This document shows, in pieces, positions 36,449-41,527 of a stretch of DNA of 41,527 nt. Position 1 is the stretch's first letter; each line of letters begins with the position of its first letter. The notes below the pieces were generated by a model that had not been told where the DNA came from, did no database searches, and worked only from the letters and a program-made list of their open reading frames with translations. Source of the DNA: a virus; IMG/VR virus record IMGVR_UViG_3300046616_000152, positions 1-41,527 of that record; one strand, given 5' to 3'. The position numbers and the translations under genes are program-made.

Positions 36449-36471
36449 GACGCCCAACGTGCGAATTTCAT
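36445..36471 (-). CDS. Eight-residue leader minigene of the lysis cassette
   Basis: The frame MKFARWAS has a strong AAGGAA upstream, whereas the following holin-like gene has a poor site. Its TGA overlaps the holin-like ATG as ATGA. It is likely to load ribosomes for that gene, or to set its rate. Confidence 0.5.
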   Translation of the reverse strand: MKFARWAS

Positions 36472-36557
36472 TTAGATTCCTTTGTTGCATGATTTTACAA
36501 TTTAAGGCGTGATTCTGGCTACTAGCAAAGCTGACAGGGGGCGGTTACATTGGCGGG

Positions 36558-36641
36558 ATGGAGAACTTCAACCCTGGGCTTTTAGGCTGGATCGTCGCGC
36601 TGTGCATCGTGGCGCTATGGCGATCCTGGCGCGGCAAGTAG
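36558..36641 (+). CDS. 27-aa membrane peptide on the opposite strand
   Basis: The frame starts MENFNPGLLGWIVALCIVAL and ends RSWRGK. GGCGGG lies next to the ATG. It is a membrane helix followed by a basic end, on the plus strand in the gap between the ejection protein and holin-like genes; its last 27 bases overlap the ejection gene. The only possible promoter (TTTACA near 36492) is weak. It could be an independently expressed gene of the lysogen. Confidence 0.45.
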   Translation: MENFNPGLLGWIVALCIVALWRSWRGK

Positions 36642-38735
36642 CCCGCCGAGTGCAATCCCAGGGGCGAGCAGGCCAGACTGATACTGTGGGCGCTGTGGAG
36701 CCGCCAACAGACCAGGCAACACGTTCTGCGCTTGCCGGTTCGATAGGCTGACGTTCAGGCTTTCCAGCGGGTCGGCAAGGAACAGCTTTCCGGCTGGAAT
36801 CTTCTTCGCCAAGTTGGTCAGCAAGTCAGCGCCACGCCCCAACACCAGCGCGCCCGAGTTGCTGTTGTTGACCGCCGAACCTACTGGCTGAGCCTGCATA
36901 TAGCTCGCCACGCGACCGGTGCGTTCCAGTTGGCTAAGTTCTTCAGGACCGAAGAAGAACGACAACTTCTCTCGTCCAAGGCCGTTGATCACCGAGTTGA
37001 GCCGAGATTGCGAAACCTTGCCTACCTCATCCGCTGCACCACTCAAAGCCTGCTTCTTGATGTAGGTCGCCAAGACATCGCGGATTACCGGCAGGTCGGC
37101 CGGATTCAACTCGCGCGCCACCGTTGCTGCCTCGTCGGATGTGCCGCCGATCACAAAACGCTTGGCGATGCGCGCGGGGTCCGATGTGGCGCCATCAGAC
37201 AGGACGCTGCGCACCAGCGGCGAAGACCCTTCATATTCATAAGCCGCCCGGGTAGCACCACGCGCACGGTCAACCGCTGCAATCCCATCACCTGCCTGCC
37301 CATCAAGCCCGCGAAGCTGCCCCGCCATTTGAGGCGTAACCATTGCGTTGCCGAAGTCTCGGCCGCCCGGGTTGGTGATCGGACGCATGGGGGTAGCTTC
37401 CATAGCGCTGCGGGCCATGCCTGCCGCTGCCGCCTCGTTGCCGCCCTTCGCCATCTCCTTGGAGAGCATCGATTGCAGGTTACGGTAAGCCTGCGGGGTG
37501 AACGGTTGTTGGCCCGTCTGGAAAGCCGCCATGTACTCGCTGATCGGTTTGGACATAAAGCCCATCATTCCCTCGTCGCCCAGCCGCCGATTGATGGCGT
37601 TTAGCGCTTCCGGGTAGATTGGCTGCGTGTAGCCTGGTGCGTTGCGGGCTTCGTTCCATGCGGATGTCTCCGCTGAGCGCAGACCGCCCTGGGTCCCGAG
37701 GACGCGGCTATTCAGTAGGCGGCCGGCCACCACGGGCTCCAGCTCGGAGCGCCCGCCCAGGCCATTCAGGCTACCGATCAGAGCCGAGTTGTTTTGATTC
37801 TGCAAGCGCGGCAGTCCCTGCAAAGTGCCATCGCTGCTGTTGGCGGCCATCTTCGCAAGGTTCTGTTCGCGGGTGATTTGCACCGGGTCGAGCGTCACCA
37901 AGCCGCGCGTTGGAGTGCCGCCAACCGACACGATGTCGGCCATGCGCCGCACAGCCTGCGGGTCCAACTCTTTTCCGGCCTGTAGCGAACTGCGCAGTTC
38001 GGTGCGGAGAGCGCGCCTCGCCGCTTCGGGAATAGCTGCGTAGTCCGTGTCCACGGTCGCGAGCGTGCGCGTCAAGGTGGCGTCAATCTGCGCGTTGTCC
38101 ATGGCTGGCGTGATGGCTCGGCGCATGAGATTGCCTGCCGATCCCACGGCGCCCGGGACCATCATCCCGCCGATGCCACCCAGCGCACCAGCCGCAGCTT
38201 GGAGAACAGCACCGCCGCCAGCTTCGCGCGATGCACCGGAGGCTAGGCCAGCACCAGCAGCGCCAGACAACTGCTGCAGCCCGTTCGCGGACATAGCAGC
38301 GCCAGCGCGGCCAGCCATCCCCGGCAGTTGACTTGCGAGTGCGCCACCGCCCAGCGTGAGGCCGGTGCCAGCCACAAGGCGCGATGCGTCACCAATAACC
38401 CGCTCGTTAGCTCCTTCCGGTTTCGGTAGCCCCATCCAATCCGCCAACTTAGAGGCTTGGACGCCGAGCGGCGTGGATTTTGGCGGCGCGGGTTGCCCCG
38501 TCACCAAATTGCCCATAGTCGGCGCCCGATCCGGCACAAGCTTGTCGGTCAGGTATCGCAGAGGTTCGCTGACGATCTGCAGCGCATTTGCCGGACCTTC
38601 CATGGCATAGCGAGCAGTGAGCCCGAGCTGACGCGGTATGCTGTTGATGGCGCGGCCGGCGCTGACGGAAACCGGAGTCGAGGGCAGTTCCTCGTATCGA
38701 CCCCGAGGCGCATCGTCAACAAATTCATATGGCAT
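36615..38735 (-). CDS. Large virion internal / ejection protein (706 aa)
   Basis: The N-terminal 130 residues are mixed. A long Gly/Ala-rich hydrophobic segment follows (about residues 120-200, TGLTLGGGALASQLPGM, GAALGGIG-like repeats). The remainder is helical (ATLTRTLATVDTDYAAIPEA, LNAINRRLGDEGMMGF). This matches the internal virion proteins of podoviruses that enter the cell with DNA. No lytic transglycosylase catalytic motif was found. It follows directly after the 527-aa gene. Confidence 0.75.
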   Translation of the reverse strand: MPYEFVDDAPRGRYEELPSTPVSVSAGRAINSIPRQLGLTARYAMEGPANALQIVSEPLRYLTDKLVPDRAPTMGNLVTGQPAPPKSTPLGVQASKLADWMGLPKPEGANERVIGDASRLVAGTGLTLGGGALASQLPGMAGRAGAAMSANGLQQLSGAAGAGLASGASREAGGGAVLQAAAGALGGIGGMMVPGAVGSAGNLMRRAITPAMDNAQIDATLTRTLATVDTDYAAIPEAARRALRTELRSSLQAGKELDPQAVRRMADIVSVGGTPTRGLVTLDPVQITREQNLAKMAANSSDGTLQGLPRLQNQNNSALIGSLNGLGGRSELEPVVAGRLLNSRVLGTQGGLRSAETSAWNEARNAPGYTQPIYPEALNAINRRLGDEGMMGFMSKPISEYMAAFQTGQQPFTPQAYRNLQSMLSKEMAKGGNEAAAAGMARSAMEATPMRPITNPGGRDFGNAMVTPQMAGQLRGLDGQAGDGIAAVDRARGATRAAYEYEGSSPLVRSVLSDGATSDPARIAKRFVIGGTSDEAATVARELNPADLPVIRDVLATYIKKQALSGAADEVGKVSQSRLNSVINGLGREKLSFFFGPEELSQLERTGRVASYMQAQPVGSAVNNSNSGALVLGRGADLLTNLAKKIPAGKLFLADPLESLNVSLSNRQAQNVLPGLLAAPQRPQYQSGLLAPGIALGGLLAAPGSP

Positions 38736-40319
38736 TTATTCTTCCTTCCACTGCATTCCGTTTGACACAAGAATTTTGCCGGTCGTGGTATCTCTGATGC
38801 GCTTTCCTTTGTTGTCGTTGTTGGCCGGTGGCAACGACTGCAACAGGTTTCCGGCTGGCTTGCTGGCGCCATCACCGCCTGCGGCTTTGGCCTGAAGGCG
38901 TTTGACCTCCTGAGCAGCAGAGATTCGCTGATCCACTGGTAGCCCACGGTCCGCCACGCGGCCTGCAGCACTTTTATATTGGTCTACATCCTTGTCGGAC
39001 TGTGGCCCCTCAAAACGCGGCACGTTTTTCACGATGTCGGCAGACACTACGTCTAGTTGCGCCGCGACATCAGCCGCAGGGGTGCTCTTCCCAAAATACG
39101 CGTTAACGTTGTCGCGCAATTGACCAACACCGCTCCCAGTCGGGTTCTGCCCGAGCAGGTCAATCGCTCGATCCACGCTGGACACCGTTTCGTTGGCGTT
39201 CTTCACTTTAGCCCGAGCTACAGTGTCGCGCGCAACATCAGCCTTGGCCGTGTCCACCGCGCGAACCTCTGCCGCCTTGTTCGCCGCAGCCTCTGCCGCC
39301 GAGGGACCGGCAGCAACACCGCCCGCTTGTGGCAGCTGCGCATTGGTGATGCCGGATTGCATTTGCAGGCGCTGGATCTCACGGCCGAAAGCCGCCTTGT
39401 CCTGCTCGGTGACGCCGGGTTTCTGTGCCTCCGCCTGGATCATGCGGATTGTTTCCACGTTGGCCGCGTTGCGGTCGCCACCGGAATAGGCCGACGATTG
39501 CACGTTCCCACGGGGGCCAGCCATCGGGCCAGGTGCACGACCGACAGCAGCGGCCTCGCTGGTGAATTCCTCTCGCTGCGTTTCAGGGTTGAAAACCTTG
39601 ATCGGCTTGAAGGAGGCTTGCGCGCCTTGGTAGCCGTTGAAGGTATCGAGCGCACCGCGTGGAGCCGAGACGACTGGCAAGCCATCTGCACCGATCTGGA
39701 CCATGCTCGTCTTGCCATCCTGCGACGTGGACAGGCTTGGCAGGTAACCCGCACCCAGGCGGTTCTTGTCGTACGCGTACCCGTTCGACACCTGCATGTC
39801 AGGCGTGCCACGCTTGGCCAGCATCTCAGCGATGCCCTTCCCGCCGTTGTTCAAGTAGTCGGTGACAAGCGCATCCTTGGGAATTCCGAACTGACGCGAC
39901 CATTCATCGAACTTGCCCATCCCAGGAGCGCCGGCAGGAGCACCGCCAGGCATTGGAGCAGTGCCGCCAGCGCTCGTAACACCTTGCCCGGGCATAGGGG
40001 CTGTACCACCTGACCCCGTTACGCCCTGCCCCGGCATTTGTCCAGCCGAAGACGCACCGCCAAGACCCTCGCCGAAGAAGTACGCATCCTGCTTCGCCTG
40101 GCGTGCGAGAGTGGATTTGCGAATGGCGTTCTGCGTGGCGTTTTCCTCGATCTGCGACTGCAGGTAAGCCTGCTTCGCCTTGCGATCACTCGCCCCATCG
40201 AGCGTGCCCTGATACCCCAGCAGCCCGCGATTCAGCGCCTGGCCGAATGAGCCACCGCCCAGCAGGCCCGCGCCAAGCTGGAGTTGCGCCATTGTGTTCG
40301 GATCGTCTAGAAGTCCCAT
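38736..40319 (-). CDS. Large virion / ejection-type protein with repeats (527 aa)
   Basis: The protein starts with a glycine-rich helical segment (MAQLQLGAGLLGGGSFGQAL). Two tandem 14-residue units (MPGQGVTGSGGTAP and MPGQGVTSAGGTAP) follow near residue 95-122. Later come a beta-rich segment and a long Ala/Lys helix (AAANKAAEVRAVDTAKADVA). The end GKRIRDTTTGKILVSNGMQW is a small compact motif. Role by position and composition: internal or ejection protein. Confidence 0.75.
   Translation of the reverse strand: MGLLDDPNTMAQLQLGAGLLGGGSFGQALNRGLLGYQGTLDGASDRKAKQAYLQSQIEENATQNAIRKSTLARQAKQDAYFFGEGLGGASSAGQMPGQGVTGSGGTAPMPGQGVTSAGGTAPMPGGAPAGAPGMGKFDEWSRQFGIPKDALVTDYLNNGGKGIAEMLAKRGTPDMQVSNGYAYDKNRLGAGYLPSLSTSQDGKTSMVQIGADGLPVVSAPRGALDTFNGYQGAQASFKPIKVFNPETQREEFTSEAAAVGRAPGPMAGPRGNVQSSAYSGGDRNAANVETIRMIQAEAQKPGVTEQDKAAFGREIQRLQMQSGITNAQLPQAGGVAAGPSAAEAAANKAAEVRAVDTAKADVARDTVARAKVKNANETVSSVDRAIDLLGQNPTGSGVGQLRDNVNAYFGKSTPAADVAAQLDVVSADIVKNVPRFEGPQSDKDVDQYKSAAGRVADRGLPVDQRISAAQEVKRLQAKAAGGDGASKPAGNLLQSLPPANNDNKGKRIRDTTTGKILVSNGMQWKEE
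39954..40037. repeat. Tandem repeat, two 42-bp units
   Basis: The units at 39996-40037 and 39954-39995 encode the two 14-residue repeats (MPGQGVT..GGTAP) of the 527-aa protein. A partial third unit (MPGGAP) follows. Copy number may vary. Confidence 0.75.
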
Positions 40320-40328
40320 GATGGATCC

Positions 40329-41066
40329 TTATTGCTGGCCGGAGAGGCTGTTGTAGTTCGTGCCGTAGTTCGCGTATGGGCTGCTGTTCTGCATGACGCC
40401 GCTTCCCGAGCTGCCGCTATTCCACAGGTTGGCCAGCGCATTGCCCGCCGTCGCGCCGCCCAGCACGTTTGCCGCAGTGCTGTTTTGGCCGGTGTTCACG
40501 CTGGACTGCCCGTAGCCGGTGTAAGGACTGATCGTGCTGCCGTACTGCTGCAGCGCCGTCAAAGGCGCGTTCTGGTACGTCTGGCCAGTGTTGTACATGC
40601 CCTGGCCGAGGCCGACATTGCCTTGCACGCCAGCGTTGTAGAGGTTCGACCCCAATTGATATTGGTTCAGATCAAGCCCGCGTTGCTGGGTGTAGAAGTT
40701 CTGGTTCTGCGTGGTCGCAGCATTGGACAACTGGCCTTGCCCAAGGTTGTAATTCAACTGCTGGCCCTGCGCGGTAACGCCAAGCTGCCCGAGCCCCAGG
40801 CCGTAGCTGTTGTTGATGGATTGTTGCTGAAGCCCGGCGCTGGTGTCCGTTGCATAGTTGTTGCTGTACAGGTTACCCAGCGCGCTATTCAGCCCGGTCT
40901 GCGCCTGCCCCGCAGCGACACCCTGCGCGATGCCCTGACGCGTGCCGCCGTACTGCCCTGCCGCCTGCGCACCAGAGTTGATGCCCGGCATGACGTTGGT
41001 GGCGAGGTTGTTGTTAGACGCAGCCGTGAGCGCCTGCGCTTGCATGTCGGAGTATGGATTTGCCAC
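40329..41066 (-). CDS. Gln/Asn/Gly-rich virion protein (245 aa)
   Basis: The protein consists mostly of Gln, Asn, Gly, Ser and Tyr (NLGQGQLSNAATTQNQNFYT, QQRGLDLNQYQLGSNLYNAG). The start is helical (ANPYSDMQAQALTAASNNNL). Low complexity of this sort is seen in the small internal proteins of podoviruses. It lies between the glycine-rich virion gene and the larger ejection-type proteins, 9 bases before the latter. No motif is known. Confidence 0.75.
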   Translation of the reverse strand: MANPYSDMQAQALTAASNNNLATNVMPGINSGAQAAGQYGGTRQGIAQGVAAGQAQTGLNSALGNLYSNNYATDTSAGLQQQSINNSYGLGLGQLGVTAQGQQLNYNLGQGQLSNAATTQNQNFYTQQRGLDLNQYQLGSNLYNAGVQGNVGLGQGMYNTGQTYQNAPLTALQQYGSTISPYTGYGQSSVNTGQNSTAANVLGGATAGNALANLWNSGSSGSGVMQNSSPYANYGTNYNSLSGQQ

Positions 41067-41160
41067 GATGTTTCCTTAAAAACCGCCAGAGTCGCCGCCG
41101 TTGCGACCGCCGTTACTGCTTTGCGATCCACGGCCCGAGTCACCGCCGCCAGTCGATCCG

Positions 41161-41527
41161 CTACCTGCCCCCCCCCCCCATCCCGGCTTGGTTCGCTGCG
41201 GCGCTGATGCCTGCGTTGACCGCCCTGTCGCTAATCGAGCCGTAGTTGTGAATGCCCCCAACAGAGTTAGGCGCGGTAGCGCCAGATGACCAGCCATCAC
41301 CACCAGTGAGTTGGCCGAGTGCGAAGCGGCCAATCTGCGCGGCCAGACTTCCCATCGGTCCACCTACGACGCCCATTGCAGTGCCGATGGTGCCGGCGTT
41401 GTTGTACGCGCCCACCGCAGCCTCGTGCGAGAGCCCGCCAAACGAACCACCAAGACCACCGGCACCCGTGCCTACACCACCCCCGAACCCTGCGCCCCCC
41501 TGGCGATTGCCGTTGCCCGAGCCCTGG
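41161..41527 (-). CDS. Glycine-rich virion protein, C-terminal part (possible frameshift)
   Basis: This is the remainder of the gene that starts at 685 (bases 41379-41527 repeat the first bases). After the helical part (MGSLAAQIGRFALGQLTGG, SDRAVNAGISAAANQAG) the frame reaches 12 consecutive C (41168-41179, Gly codons on the minus strand) and stops at once (MGGGGR). With one base fewer, the chain would continue with GSGSTGGGDSGRGSQSSNGG and end at 41076, 9 bases before the next start. The shorter form may be a sequencing error or a slippery site. Confidence 0.75.
   Translation of the reverse strand, partial: QGSGNGNRQGGAGFGGGVGTGAGGLGGSFGGLSHEAAVGAYNNAGTIGTAMGVVGGPMGSLAAQIGRFALGQLTGGDGWSSGATAPNSVGGIHNYGSISDRAVNAGISAAANQAGMGGGGR
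41168..41179. repeat. Homopolymer of 12 C
   Basis: A run of 12 C (G on the coding strand) lies at the 3' end of the glycine-rich virion gene. Its length decides between a short and a long C-terminus. Confidence 0.85.
41379..41504. repeat. Terminal direct repeat, right copy
   Basis: This copy is identical to 1-126. The last 23 bases of the window align to 127-149 with four differences. Confidence 0.93.

Noticed and set aside
1-41527. CRISPR array, diversity-generating retroelement or insertion sequence
   Set aside because: No regularly spaced repeats, no reverse transcriptase with template/variable repeats, and no transposase were seen on either strand.

Overview
The window is one complete genome, slightly over-long, of a temperate tailed phage (or its prophage form). 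Positions 41379-41504 repeat 1-126 exactly, and a glycine-rich virion gene reads in frame across the join, so the molecule closes into a circle of about 41.38 kb. The structural set is that of a podovirus: PBSX-type large terminase, P22-size portal, scaffold, SU10/DUF5309-type major capsid protein, short-tail adaptor and propeller proteins, tail fibres and large Gly/Ala/Gln-rich ejection-type proteins. There is no tape measure and no long-tail gene. The GC-rich coding, the attP core matching the 3' half of a beta-proteobacterial tRNA-Lys(UUU) and the gene content suggest a Burkholderiales host; this is inference.

Layout. (1) The lysogeny switch lies at 24.2-26.8 kb. A Cro-like gene on the minus strand faces a CI-like repressor on the plus strand. 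The CI gene heads a five-gene operon of small membrane and zinc-ribbon proteins ending in a strong terminator. A second XRE-type regulator lies on the minus strand. Related operator palindromes (ATAGGYNNGCCWAT) occur both between cro and cI and around a strong promoter at 26.7 kb. (2) From that promoter the plus-strand early operon (26.8-32.4 kb) encodes many small proteins, then an ERF annealing protein, SSB, a Gp157-like protein, an excisionase-like protein and a tyrosine integrase, followed by attP. (3) From cro the minus strand runs through a 27-aa membrane peptide, a candidate C4-type antisense RNA, a putative CII-position HTH protein, a ParB-like protein, an SF2 helicase, a Toprim primase, a multi-helix structured RNA candidate, NinG and other small genes into terS, terL, portal, a tail fibre, an SGNH esterase and a terminator at 9.4 kb. 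(4) A small regulator at 9.13 kb with twin palindromic operators diverges from a cassette of small minus-strand genes (9.04-6.9 kb). (5) A terminator and promoter at 6.8 kb precede the scaffold-capsid-adaptor-fibre-ejection-lysis block. That block continues on the minus strand through the circular join to 33.6 kb and ends with two holin-like proteins, a GH24 endolysin, a 30-aa membrane peptide and nested Rz/Rz1 spanins.

How it works together: CI (possibly with the second XRE regulator) would silence the leftward cro transcript and the rightward recombination/integration operon through matching operators while expressing its own four-gene cassette. On induction, the leftward transcript makes the replication and packaging proteins, and recombination and excision come from the right. 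The most unusual items are the 148-nt structured RNA at 20.1-20.2 kb, the nested and cross-paired inverted repeats at 33.45-33.55 kb, the 12-C tract that shifts the frame of a virion gene, a 20-bp direct repeat flanking attP, and several very small genes joined by ATGA overlaps.
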